NCBI RefSeq assembly: GCF_018139145.2 | Contig: NC_059471.1 | Span: 212,059,494 to 212,123,493 of the forward strand | Direction of reading: 5' to 3' | Source of the DNA: Gymnogyps californianus | Taxonomy: Eukaryota; Chordata; Aves; Accipitriformes; Cathartidae | DNA length: 64,000 nucleotides | Shown: one piece after another, positions 33,036 through 46,300 of the stretch | Layout of the letters: each line of letters starts with the position of its first letter | Position numbering within the stretch: position 1 is the first letter of the stretch | Program-made: the position numbers and the translations under genes | Notes under the pieces: generated by a model | What the model saw: only the letters and a program-made list of their open reading frames with translations | What the model was told of the DNA's origin: nothing | Database searches by the model: none

Positions 33036-33339
33036 TCTTGTTCAATATATGTTATCTTTTGTATCCTTAGCCGAATGAGACTAACACTTAGAGGGCTAGA
33101 AACCCCAAAGATGCTAAAGCTCCTACAAGTCCCCAGAAAAACATTGGTTGAGTAGAAAGAGATACAAATTGGAGTCTTTGATAACTCTTGATAATTGCAG
33201 CCTTTCTGCTATTGTTTCCATTTGTTCTGCTGGCAGGGAGGTTTGTGCGTACATCTTAGCGCAGCACCCTCTTCCAGCTGGTACTTGTGCTATATGGAAG
33301 AGTGTTTGAGGTGACTGGGGAAATCTTGGGAGGGGTGAG

Positions 33340-33547
33340 GAAAGAGGGGAGCAAGATGATGCCTTTTCACAATGAGGACAGTCAGGCCTTGGAGCAGGTT
33401 GGCCGGAGAGGTTGTGCAGTCTCCTTCCTTGGCAGTTTTCAAGACTGGAGCCTAGAGCAATCTTGTCTGACCTCATAGCGGACCCTGCTTTGAGCAGGAG
33501 GTTGAACCACTTGAGGTCCCGTCTAACCTGCATTATCCTATGATCCT
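33340..33547 (+). mobile_element. CR1 LINE 3' fragment
   Basis: A second CR1 tail about 300 bp after the previous one, with the recognisable CCTGCTTTGAGCAGGAGGTTG segment and an end near CCTATGATCC. Both are in plus orientation; they may be two insertions. Confidence 0.85.
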
Positions 33548-33973
33548 AAGTAGAGGTAGTGGAAGGGAGAGTATTCTTAGGAGATGTGTAGAAAGGTCAG
33601 TGAGGCACAGGTGCATGCTGATGAATCAAATATTTATTTTTAAATGGGGGGTACTTTGTATTCATCAGTCTTGGATTTTTTTCAGATGGACTTCTGTTTG
33701 TGTTCCAAGATCTTGTATTTCTCAGGTTGTAGAAACTTCACAGTTCATGCTGAAGACAACTTTGCCATATCACACTATAACAAAATGATTAGTTTTTACC
33801 TGTGAGGTCCACTCCTTAGTTCAAGAAAACTTACCTTAAACCTGTGTTTTATTCTGGTGAGTCAGGCATTTGTGGGTTACTTAGGAAAGAACTAAGTGAG
33901 TATGGGTGGGCTGTGAAAGTGACTAATATATCAACAACAAGTTAAGAGTACTTATTTTCCTGTGATTCTGCAG

Positions 33974-33991
33974 ACTTGCCTGGGTAACACA
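33974..33991 (+). other. UPF2: UPF2 exon 2, 5'UTR part
   Basis: 18 nt of leader between the TTCTGCAG acceptor and the ATG at 33992. The start context has A at -3, which supports initiation. Confidence 0.85.
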
Positions 33992-34353
33992 ATGCCAGCT
34001 GAGCGCAAAAAGCCAGCAAATATGGAAGAAAAAGAATCTCCGTTAAATAATAAAGAAAAAGAATTTAGTGAAAGGCGACCAGTGAGCACCAGGGAGAAGC
34101 CAAAAGAAGATGTCAAGGTTGGCATGAAGAGAGAGACTTTAAAGGTTCCTGAAGATAAAAAGAAAAAACTGGAAGAGGATAAAAGAAAAAAGGAAGACAA
34201 GGAGCGAAAGAAAAAAGAAGAGGATAAAGTAAAGGCAGAAGAAGAGCAAAAGAAGAAAGAAGAAGAAGAAAAAAAGAAACTTGAAGAAGAGGAGAAAAAG
34301 AAACAAGAGGAGGAAGAGAAAAAGAAACAAGAAGAAGCAGCTGCTCAACTGAA
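33992..34353 (+). CDS. UPF2: UPF2 exon 2 (first coding exon)
   Basis: Residues 1-121. Starts MPAERKKPANMEEKES and runs into a long Lys/Glu-rich, probably helical or disordered stretch from about residue 50. The coding strand here is almost pure purine (about 34140-34345). Ends in phase 2 at CTGAA|GTAAGT. Confidence 0.96.
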
Positions 34354-37300
34354 GTAAGTTGTCTTTTAATGATTTAATGGTGCCAAATGCTGTAGTCCTG
34401 CTATCAGGATTTTGGGCAGAATTATAAAAGATGAACTGTTTGAGTTACTTGTTGTAAGTTGTATGTAGTGTTCTAAATTTTACATGGCTAGCTGAGTATG
34501 CTTTATGACTTCTACATAGTTTTGAGTTTTCACCTCCAACCTCTGTTACTTTAGTCTCTAATATGGGGTTTTGATAGTGTTCTCCAAGTGATGACCATGT
34601 AATGCACAATTATGCTTGAATAAAGCAGCACAGTTTCTTTTAAGATGGAGAAGTGTTAGAGTCATAAAATTAGGAATACAGGCTCTAACAGGTCCACAGA
34701 CCATAACAGGAGCAAATCTACTGTGAGGGATGGCTGTAATTTCTTTTAATCAGTCATAGACAATTGATACCTGGATGGCAAACACAGAATGTAACCTAGC
34801 AGTTTAATATGTGATACTACCAAGACAATGTTTCTTAGTACGTTATCAAAAGGTACTACAGTGTTGAAAATAGTATCTTTAGACCAATAAAGCCAAGATT
34901 CTGGACATTCTTATGTTTGAAATATGTCACTTTCTAAGACTGAGGCAATGTCATAGCCAAACTCTGGCTGGGACAGATGCATTTCACCTATTTAAAATTT
35001 TCTGTGTAATTTCAGTAGTCTGGGAATAAAAGATTTCCCTTAACTGTGTAATACAGTAACCTGTTGAAAGGTTGTTGTCCTCTTCTGTAAGAACTTTATT
35101 GCTGAAGTAAATGGATTTTTGTGTTTATATTTTCTAAGTTTGTCGGGATTAATATGTTCTGCATAGAAATATTTGAGAAATTTTATTTTGTAACAAGTAG
35201 TACTTGCCTTTTGCAGCAAAAAAATTAAACAGTGTTTATGAAGCAGATGCTTTAGCTTTCTAGGATTAACTTGTTAAATATTTAAAAATAGTGTTAAGGG
35301 GACATTGTGTTTAGAACTGCTGGAGGGTTTCTGACTATGACTTTTTTTCCTTTGAACTGTTAACCTGAAAGTAAGGTTCTGTAACAAAAATGACTACTTT
35401 TTATTTCTCTTAGAGAAAAAGAGGAAGCACATCAGCTCCATCAGGAGGCTTGGGAGCGCCATCAGGCAAGAAAAGAGCTTCGCAGCAAAAATCAGAATGC
35501 ACCAGACAATCGCCCTGAGGAAAACTTCTTCAGCAGACTGGATTCCAGTCTGAAGAAGAACACAGCTTTTGTTAAGAAGCTAAAAACCATTACAGAGCAA
35601 CAAAGGGACTCCTTGTCCCATGACTTTAATAGCCTGAATTTAAGCAAATACATTGCAGAAGCAGTAGCTTCTATTGTGGAAGCCAAACTGAAGATATCAG
35701 ATGTGAACTGCGCTGTGCACTTGTGTTCCCTCTTTCACCAGCGCTATGCTGATTTTGCTCCTTCATTACTTCAGGCTTGGAAAAAACATTTTGAAGCGAG
35801 GAAAGAAGAGAAGACTCCCAACATTACCAAGTTAAGAACTGATTTGCGTTTCATTGCAGAATTGACAATAGTTGGGATTTTCACTGACAAGGAAGGTCTG
35901 TCTTTAATCTATGAGCAGCTTAAAAATATTATTAACGCTGATCGAGAATCCCACACTCATGTTTCTGTGGTTATCAGCTTTTGTCGGCACTGTGGAGATG
36001 ACATTGCTGGTTTGGTACCAAGGAAAGTAAAAACTGTTGCAGAGAAGTTTAACTTGAGCTTTCCTCCTAGTGAGATAATTAGCCCAGAGAAACAACAGCC
36101 CTTCCAGAATTTGTTGAAGGAATACTTTACGTCTTTGACCAAACACCTGAAAAGGGACCACAGGGAGCTACAAAATATTGAAAGACAAAACAGGTGACAC
36201 TTGAATGTTGCTTTTTATTTATGGAGAAAAAAAAATGATTTATGAAATGCCTAGATTTGTTGCAGTATTTGTAAACGGAGTCTGTTAGCGGTGTGTAGGA
36301 GATAAGTGTATTCTGCAATATAGCTAAAAAAATCCTAAACTTGCTCTGAATATGTAAAAAGCAAAAACCAAACAGACTTCAAATATCTTTAAAGAAAATA
36401 GAGGTTGACCTTTAGCTTTAATTCTCTTAACTCTATTAGTTTGATGATGCTCCCTTAGCAGCTTGAGAGTAATGCTTCTTTCCCAGCTGTTACTGTCCTT
36501 TTCCAGTTGGCACAATCCGATTTCTCCCTTTCCACCCACATGTATCTAACGGAGCATATGCCACAATGGCTTTGGCTTGTTTACTTTTTTTAGTGTACCA
36601 GTATGGAGGAAAAGTGAGGTTAGATTAACAAGATATCCCTTACACTTTAATGCAGGCAAATTTTATATATTAAAATGTTGGAGGGTATAGACAATTTGAT
36701 TCAAATCCTCTGAAATGTCTATATGAAACACTAATGTTGCAGGGTATGAATATACACACCTTTGAGATCTGAATAGTTTAATTTCTACCATGATCACATT
36801 GCTTAATAATTGTTTACTTTTCTTTAAAGCATCCTGAATTGTCATTTTTGGAGCCAGCCTAAACCCAACTGCTTGTGTTAAAACACGGTCATTCTTAAAT
36901 CGTTTTGCAAGCATTCCAGGCAGATAGAAATGAACATGTTACTGTGTGTAGGCACAGGTTTCAACTAAAAGGCTGAACATCAGTCCAGAGCCAAATGTAT
37001 GCTTGGAATACATTAAAATTTGATGTTCCCAAACCAAGGCTTTAAACTTGGGTCCATTGCGCTGCTGAGTATTGTGCTGCAGTCCTATCTGGTCTCGGTC
37101 AGCTAAGTGGTATATTTCACAGGACCATAAACTGACTTTTGAGCTACTATTATTTCTACAAGTACCTTATTACTTTAAAGTGTGTTATTGACTTAGTTGT
37201 TATTTTTTTAAAGTTAATGAATATTAACTTTTATACTTTCACAATTATAATTGGTTCTGGGCACATTAGTTCTGGCTGGGATCTCAATGAGTGAGTGTTA

Positions 37301-40300
37301 CAAAGTCTGTATGATAGGAAATAAAGTGAAAAAAATTTCCAAGAGATATGAAGAATGTTAAGAAACCATGAGAAAGAAAGAATGTAAGTGATCTGGGAGA
37401 GGGAAATATACTTTAACGTTTACTTGCACAACTGGATAAAAATGACTGGATAGAGCCCTGAGCAGCCTGGTTTGATCTCATCATTGAGCCTCCTTTGAGT
37501 AGATCAGACTAGAGACCTCTTTATGCACCATATCATCTGAATTATCCCTGTGAACTTGGCTGCAAAGCTTTGTTTTGCGGAAGGAATGTGAAGAACTATC
37601 ATTTATCACTGGATTAAGATAATTCTATTATTTGTCTCTAGCTGAACTTTAAGGTGTTTATTTTAACTGCTTAATAAAAGTTGAGGAATAAGTTTTGTTA
37701 AAGAAACAAGACATCAAAAAACTTCCCTGCCTAATTTTATTTGCTTACAACATGTCTGTAACAAAGAAGATGCTTGGCATTTGCGTGCTATGGAAGTGCA
37801 AGGCATGAGGTCAAAGACAGAAACTTCTCTTGTAAGAAGCCTGTGAATACTATAGAAGTTGTCCTAAACTGGATTTTGGGAAAGTGATTGTGTGGTTGGT
37901 TGGTCGGTCGCTTTTTGGGTTTTTTGTTTTTTTGTGTGGTGGGGGTTTTTTTTGTTTGGGTTTTTTTTTTGGTTTAAAAAAAAAACAAACCAATAATCCT
38001 ATTGGAAAAAAGAGTCCTCTGTGTATTTGAAACCTTATCCACTTTGCTGGTAGCAACAACTTTTATTCCCACTGTTACTCCAGAACCAATGAAGTGAACA
38101 GGGAGTGAACTGTTCCCTCTTGTGCATCAACAGTGTCATATATTTAGGTTATGATATTTTTGTCAGGTAAATACCTCTTGAATTTATCTGCGTCAGGAGA
38201 GTGACTGTGAAATAACTCAAGCTGTACAGATTGGTTGAGTTAATTGAAAATTAATATGCTAACCTTAACAGTACTTTAATATTGTGTTACCTGCTGAATC
38301 ATTTAGGTAAAATTAAAGCGTTGTTAGACACAAGGGTTTCTGCAAGTGGATAATTAGGAAAACTACCTTGAGTTACGCTTTGATAGTAGAACCTGATGGT
38401 CGTTTGGTTACACAGCTAAGGGCACAACAAAATCTGTGCAGGCTGCGTCAATGGAAGGAAACAACTTGATTCCCAAATTCTAATGTGAGTTTTCAAAAAT
38501 GAGTGTTAGATATGGACGAAACTTCTTTTGTCTAAATTAAGGATGTTTTTAAGATCTCCTGAACTTGCGTTGTGGCACTTCATGAAATTCTGAAAAGACA
38601 TAAAGTAAGATAAGTACTGTATGCTGTACTTTTAATTGTATCAAAAATGAATTGTGCTTTTTAAAGTTTGCTTAATATGCTTTAGCTTGCTTGAATTTGT
38701 TAACACTTGTCTTTTGGGAACTGAAACTGAGAACTGAAACTCTTGTACTGTTACAGCGCTTTGCTTTTTTGTTTTTTAATAATAGTACAGAACTTCAGTG
38801 CTCATGTTTATGAGGCTCCTGGTATATTTTACAGTTAAAATATGTACCTAATGGATAGCTGTCTCCATGCAAAGGCTATGAATTGGCACTTAATGTGTTT
38901 CCTGAATCCAAACTGAACTACTGCAGTTTTGAAATTGTCAGTGGTTATTTAATTTGTTAGTTTTTCTTGCTCTGCTTTGCAGGAGCAGGTAATGCATGTT
39001 ATATAGGTGTGTTTTTGTAAGAGAGACAAGAAAGAGAACTTCTGCTAGCGTTACTACTTCTTGCCCTCTAGCAAGACATCTATGTCAAGTTTTGGTTCTG
39101 AGCAGGTATAAGGGATTTTGCTGCTTGCCCTGTGAATGTGTTGTGTACAAAGATGACACTTGTTTTACGATTAACCTGGAACTGAAAAGAGCCAAGATTG
39201 ATATCCCTCAACTTACATTGCTTAAACTGTTTTAGAATTTTTGTGCCTTAAAATGTTTGGGTCTTTTGGCAAGAATGTGATTGTATACTTATTGCTTAGT
39301 AAAAGCATAATGATAATGTAATGATACAACCTGCTTTAGGAATTACGGCATTTGCACCTTACTTCAAACTTTAACTTCTGATGCTTTCATCTCAGTGCAG
39401 GGTGCATTGTTGGTGGTTACAGCTAGTTAGTCCGATGTTACTAGCATTATTCAAGCTACTGTAAAACAAATTGGAAATTTGCTAGGCAAGCTCATTCTGT
39501 CAGCTTCCCTTTGAAAGTCCATGTTTGATCTGAGCCCATTTGTACTTTTGCTGTAGTAGGCCCCCAGACAGCTCAGCTGGCCCAAGGTGTCCCTTATTGG
39601 TAAAGAACTGACTGTGCCTTGTCCATGTAAGAACTGTTCATGCAGAGTGGATCATGCCACAGATGGGAAAATGCACTTCTCAGGAGCCCTAGTTGAGGAC
39701 AAACTAGAACATTGCTAATGAGCAAAGAGCTTATTCTTAGTTAACCCAAAATCAAGGATGGCAGTCTTTCATCAGTCTTCTGTGACAAGCTTTGTACTAG
39801 CAGAGATTACCTTGTTCTGTATATTTGGTTCAAACTACTGAAAGTTCTTGATATTTTTTGTCTAAAATCCAAGATGGCCTTAATTGTAGTTTGGTAAGAA
39901 AATTGAGTTGTACTGTTCTGCATGTAATCCTGAAACTGTTTTATTGTGCACTTGTAAACAGCAATTACGTTCCTTCAAATGCAAGTTGCTTTTGACAACA
40001 GATTTCAATTTTAAAAATGAGGATTTAAAATAAGTATGGATAGTTTCATAAAAGAAAACAGAGCAAGTGAAAAAACAAATGTAATTGCTCTTAATTTGGA
40101 CTGATAGCCTTGGAATAACTTGGTTTGGAAAATTAATGGGCTGATTTTAACATGCAACTTTTTTTTGAGCCTCCTGGTGATGATTGCCCATTTAATAATT
40201 TGAACAACATGGAAATGTATTGTTACAGATGCAAAGCAATTTTTATCCAGCTTTCATGTAAGTTGAATGTTTTAATTTACTACAAAAGTCTTCTCACAGT

Positions 40301-43300
40301 GCAGGACTGTTACAGGATAATCATGGCAAAAAAATAAGTTAGCCTTTCTTTTTGGACATTGAAGTTAGAGCTTCTGTGACTGTACTACCCTCAATGATAG
40401 TGAAGTTGGTAATTCAGCATGGTTGTTTGGAAAAAAAATAGCATTGCTCAAATTTTTGGTATTACGGTCTAAACTAGAATTCTCACAGTTTACTCAAAGG
40501 GGGAAGATTAGCTTTGCTTGGAGAAATTGGTAGTGGTTCAGCATAGCTCAAATATATTTTAAGAAAAAAGGTCGTCTTACTGTAACTTTGATTTTTGTAG
40601 GCGCATTCTTCACTCCAAAGGAGAGCTGAGTGAAGATCGACACAAGCAATATGAGGAATTTGCAATGTCGTATCAGAAGCTGTTGGCAAATTCTCAATCT
40701 CTAGCTGATCTTTTGGATGAAAATATGCCTGACCTCCCGCAAGAGAAACCAACACCTGAGGGTAGGCCATCTTCTAAAGCAAGTAAACAGAATGATGGAC
40801 TTGGCTTAGATGTGGTGGGAAAGCTAACCAAACCCTCTTACTGATGTGTTCTTTCCATTGATTTCTTTTTATTTAGGCTTTCCCCCTTAAGGATATCAAC
40901 GAATGAATAATACATGTTTTTTTATTAAAGTAATTAAACCTAACATGTAACCATAACTATTGTATATGCCGTATAGTTATGGTAACTTAAGTAATATCTC
41001 TTTAGATTTGTTTCAGGTAATACAGGAATAAATAGAAAATTAAAAATGTTGTTAACCTAATCCTTTCCATTTAATATAATGCATTTTTTAATATTTAAAG
41101 AACTGTATATGTTAGAGTTTTAAAATCTGATATTGTTCAAAGATGGGTTTGAAGTATATTTTGGGTCATGATGTTATGAGCAGGAACATATTGTTAAGCC
41201 AGATAAGTCACTAGGTGGCTCTCTGACCTCCTGAGAAGTACAGCATTTAACTGGCAGAGCTGTTCAATGCCTTAATCTCAAATTTTAGATTTAGAGATGT
41301 TGTTGAAATCATGAGTGTACCTTTTGTCTGAAGTGATCTTGAGCTTAAAAAAGCTGTATTTCTTGAATGCCTCTAAATTTAAAATTACTCTTTTTAAACG
41401 TCTGTTCTTAAAATGCAGTGGGGTACAGTTCATCATACTCAAAGCGATTACGTTTTACGCTAATGTGGTTAGTCTGTTATAGCTTTCCTTTCTAATACCA
41501 CATAATGTGCTGTTTGATTTTACTTGATTTGACTTTCACTCTCATACTGTGTTTTCTATCAATGTCAAATTTACAATTTTAAGATAACTTGTTGATATAT
41601 CTAATATTAAGATTGGGTTGTTAAAAGCACTTTAAAATATATATTGTGGTATTTAAGTGAAAACAGTCATAGTAATAAATAGGTTAATATGTTTCTAAAA
41701 GTATTTTTTTTAATCTTTAAAGGTGCCTCCCTTTAGAAGATCAGAAATTTGTGTAAATAACTTTCTTATGGTTTCACTGTTTTTGCAGAACATGGACCTG
41801 GTATTGATATTTTCACACCAGGAAAGCCTGGAGAATATGACCTGGAGGGGGGTATCTGGGAAGATGAAGATGCTAGAAACTTCTATGAGAATCTCATCGA
41901 CTTAAAGGCTTTTGTGCCAGCAATTTTGTTTAAAGATAATGAAAAATGTTCCCAGAGCAAGGATTCCAGCAAAGATGAATCAAGAGGTAGAATGCTTAGA
42001 TGAATATTTTTTTAACATATCTTGTCCAACAGATTTGCAAATTTGATGGAAGTAATGAGTCTCTAATGAAGTAATTTGTGGTGATAGTGTGGACAATACA
42101 CCAGTTTGGATTAATTATTAGGGAAGAAACTGTGTGGGATAGGGATTATATCTGTGTATGGTATTTAAGGAAGAAAAAAAGTAAATGCATTTTAATATTG
42201 ATAGAATTTTAGATTTAAAATAATTGGAGATTAACCTATGTGAGTAAATGTTAACTTTTCTGTGAGAAACCTAAAAGTTTACCTTCTTTGAAAGATGTTA
42301 GTGTTCATTCTGTTTTTTCAGCTAAATTGTTAATGGTAGCTAACTGTCTCAGTATAAAATTCTAGTAGATTAAAAGGCCTGGATGGTTCCTCGCTTCTGA
42401 CACAGTCCTAGGTTCACAACCAGGCATTGGTAGACTTTAGTTGTAATGGGATAAAAATGACATTCACCATCACTGGATCAAAGTGTAACAGAAGGTGCAT
42501 GTTTGGGTAAGAGCAGTGTTTTGGCATTGATGAAATGACAACTTAGACACAGGCTACATGATTTTCTAATACACATGCAGTAGGTCAGTGTTGAGTATTA
42601 ATGGAATTTCACTGTTATAGCTCGTGGCTGCCTCTCTGATTTCTAAATTCTGAAATTTCCCTATGAGGATAATTAGGTGTTGGAGCAGCTTGCCCAGGGA
42701 GACTGGAATCTCTGTCTTAAGAGATTTTTTTCAAGACAACTGGAAAAAAACCCTGAGAAATCTGGTGTGAATACAGTGCTCATCCACTTTGAGTAGAAGG
42801 TTGAACTAGAGACCTCACCAAGGTCCGTTCCAGACTAATTTCGTCTGTGATTCTAAACAGGTTGCCTGTTTTGTGAGTCTACTATTTCCATATGACGTGT
42901 GCACTGTTTAGAAGTTGTGTCACATTTTTGTTTGGAAAATTTAAGTATTTTAATACGGTTGTTTGCCTTGAAAATTACTTTTTTATGAAGCATAGTCTGC
43001 AAATGAGGCTTGAAGGAGGCTTGAAAGAATAGCAAAATGTTGTAGATAGAGCATTTTTCCAAGAGATTACTATGCTGGACCAGTGTTGTTGTCCAAGAAA
43101 AATATTAGCTATTCCTTTCTGAATCTTCATCTAGAGATTCATAGATTATTTGTTTTCAAGGAAAATATGATTTTTATTTGACCTTCTACATAGCACATTA
43201 TTTGTTCAGTATCTTCCTCCTGTTCTGCTTTTTGCTATTTTTTTTTCCCCTTGGTCTGTGTAAAACACTTTGTTTACCTTGCTTTGTCAATTTTGTTATC

Positions 43301-46300
43301 AGTTGAGCTATGAAGAATATGCAGTGCAAACATTAAATTAGAATTTGTGTCTTTGAATATGGCTCTTTTTGAATAATGTTTGTGGTATTCACTTACTGGG
43401 ATTTTGGAGGATACTCTTTTTCTGTCTGACCTTCCCAGTGTGCAAGTGTTTTTTGCTTGCACTTTCAATGTGGTGGCCTGGTGATCCATTTTAAGCCCTT
43501 TTGGACTTAGATTGCTACATTTCTGAATACCTTGTTCCATTTGAATGTACGCATGTCATCAAATGAAGACGTACTAGGTATAGTTCAGAACAAGCAAACC
43601 AAAGCCCTAAAAACTGTTGGCAATCCTTAACAGACCCCAATGTAGGTAAATGTTTGCAGTTTTCAGGCATACGGATAAAGCTATATGAAGGATATCAAAC
43701 CGATGAGAGTATAGTCTCAAGAAGTAGATATTCTTTGCCCCATTTCCTTTTAACTAGACTGAGACACGAAATTAGCAATGTGAGTCTTCCTGTATTCTAG
43801 TCATGACTGTGTGTATTTAATAATATTTCTACTTAACTTTTAAATAGATTCAAAAGATGTCAAAGATAATAAGGAAGCACCTGGGAGTGAGGATTTGGAG
43901 TTGGAGCTGGAGAACCTGGATATTAATGATGATCCCCTGGAGTTAGACTGTGGAGATGAGGCAGAAGATCTTACAAAAAAGCTTCTTGATGAGCAAGGTA
44001 AAAAGAATTGGTTTTAGGAATTCTTTGTTGTTTCCTGATTGGTTTTTTGAGCTTGATGGTTTTTAGTCAATAGATAGAGTGACTTCAGGGAGAGCTATTT
44101 ATTTATGAAACTAGTAGCTAGAAACTTAGGATTGTGGTCAAAAATGCATTTGTAACAAGACATTCAGATACAAGTGAAAAGTATTATATGGAGGTTTATG
44201 TAGTGAAAGTTACTGATTCCTTCATATAGCTTTTAAAAATAATAAAATGTCAAGGCAGTTGTCTGAAAAGTGACTAGAAAGAAGTGTGTAGACTTCAGTG
44301 CATAAATCATTTTCTCATCAAATGTGCTTAGGGTACTAATAAAATATTTTCTGTTTTTAACTTCTCTTGAAATCTAAGATTCAGCTCTGCCTTTCTGTCT
44401 TGATAATCGTTAAAGACTTCTCTTTTGATGTTATGGGTTTACGTAGCAGGATTTAAGAATTCTAACCTCTAATTATGTGTAAAGGGCTGCAAATGGCACC
44501 TCTGAAAATCTAGCTGTTAGTTTTACTAGGGGGAACAGCAGCAAGATGTTTCTTAAGAATTTTTCTTACGAATTACAAGTTTTTCTTTCAGTGGTACTGA
44601 ATAGTGGGAAAAGCAACATCAGGTGTTAAGAGCGAAATTCATAGAGGAGCAAGTGAGATGTTTTCTTTGAGCCCAGTTTGTAAGACACGTTGGTTTTGCT
44701 GCTTTGGATTTCCAAGGACTAATGCAGATTCTTTTCTTTCACTTCTGAAGCAGGAAGCTCCCAGCTGACAATAGGGATGGGTTAGGGCATATGAATCTTT
44801 AAATTGGTTGACTCTCTTGTGTGCCTGTAGTTGAGCTGAAGTTAATCTTGGGACTATGCTGGTCTGTGACACCCCTCAAATTCAAAGAAATCAGACAGCT
44901 CCAGAGTCAGCCTGTTTCAGACCCCTTCTGAAAGGAAAACTGTCAGGATAATTCTATGTAGTATTTCCTTAGATTTTTTCCTTTCTTTACCCAGACAGGT
45001 TGGAAAAAGCCATACCCTCTTTGGAATAAATTTTCCCTTTCATTTATATTCTTCTCTGAGTGGTCATCAGCTCATTAAGCTGATTAAGATGCTAAGTTTT
45101 AATTGCGGGATGCTCACCTTTAGTGAGTTGTTATCCTCTGGTCAGAGATCTCAAAACAGTGAAGAGCTTGGTTCCAGCCATCTGTAAGGGAGGTACACAT
45201 AGATGTTCTCTTTGAATCAAAACGAAAAAGAGCAGTTCATTCTGCATTGGTCAGAGCCTGCTAGATAGGCCAAAAAATACTTTGTCAGTAGACATCTAAA
45301 GGAACGTGGATATTTCCTTCTGATCTTTTTTTGAAGGGATTCTTGACTTGATAGGAGGATGAAGATTATTCCAAATATAAAGACAAAGCCAAATAACATG
45401 AGTGAGATCCTGTACAAGTGAGGAAGGAATAACAGGACATGAGATCAGAAATAGAAGATGCAGTCTATAGTTCTAGCTCACTGGGAGGCAATGCCAGTTT
45501 GAGTATGTACAGTAGCACAGAAGGGATTGATGATCATGCGTTTGATTGTAAAAGGAAGGTGATGCATGTTTTGTCATAATATAAAATATTAACCATCAAT
45601 ACTACTTTCTGTTTTCAAACTAGCTATTGACTGAGCATTAAACATACTCCCATCTGAAAGGTTAATCTAAAATGTCTCAGAATGGGGTTTATTTTTTCTC
45701 ATTAAACAGCCAGCCCTTAAAGAAAGCCTTTTACTTTCTACCTTGTAAGGGTAATGTCATTTGGCTCACAGTGTAGGCTTTTTTCTTAGTGGAGAACTAT
45801 TGCTTCATGATTGTCTTTGTTCATTAGTTTATTTTTTATGAAACATGTAGAAACTTAGTGTCTTTGAATTCTATACCTTTGTCAAATTTCTCTGATACTG
45901 AGAAGTAGCTTCATAAATTAATGGTGGAAATTGAAATAGAGATGATCGCTAAATCCTTGTTCTGCTAGAAAACTAGGCTATAAATTAGCAGCATGTAAGC
46001 GTTACTTTACTTGAAACATAGAGAAACACAATGATTATTTTTTTTGGGGGGTGGGGGGGGTGGAATTCTGAACACCCCTAGCTGGTAGCACCAGATATAC
46101 AGAATTAACAAGATTTTGAATTTAGATGTTGTTTCAAGTTCTGTGATGTATTTCCATGTAGTGAACTGGTAGATTTTTCCCAACCTTTCTCTTAAGTAAA
46201 ATTCACTTAGGTTTGAAATTAGGAAAATTAGGTGTCCTTCAGCTGCAAAATAAAGCTTTAACTTTTCTTCATATGTACTGAATTTTTGTGCATCTGTACT

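Larger units (their letters stand above)
28701..33973 (+). other. UPF2 intron 1 (contents)
   Basis: A 5.3-kb AT-rich intron ending at the TTCTGCAG acceptor of exon 2. It carries two plus-strand CR1 fragments (32391-33035 and 33340-33547) and T-rich runs near 30920. No gene or RNA is recognised in the rest. Confidence 0.6.
36194..40600 (+). other. UPF2 intron 3 (contents)
   Basis: A 4.4-kb AT-rich intron with a short CR1-like tail at 37444-37552 and a T/G low-complexity patch at 37890-37985. No other feature is recognised. Confidence 0.6.
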
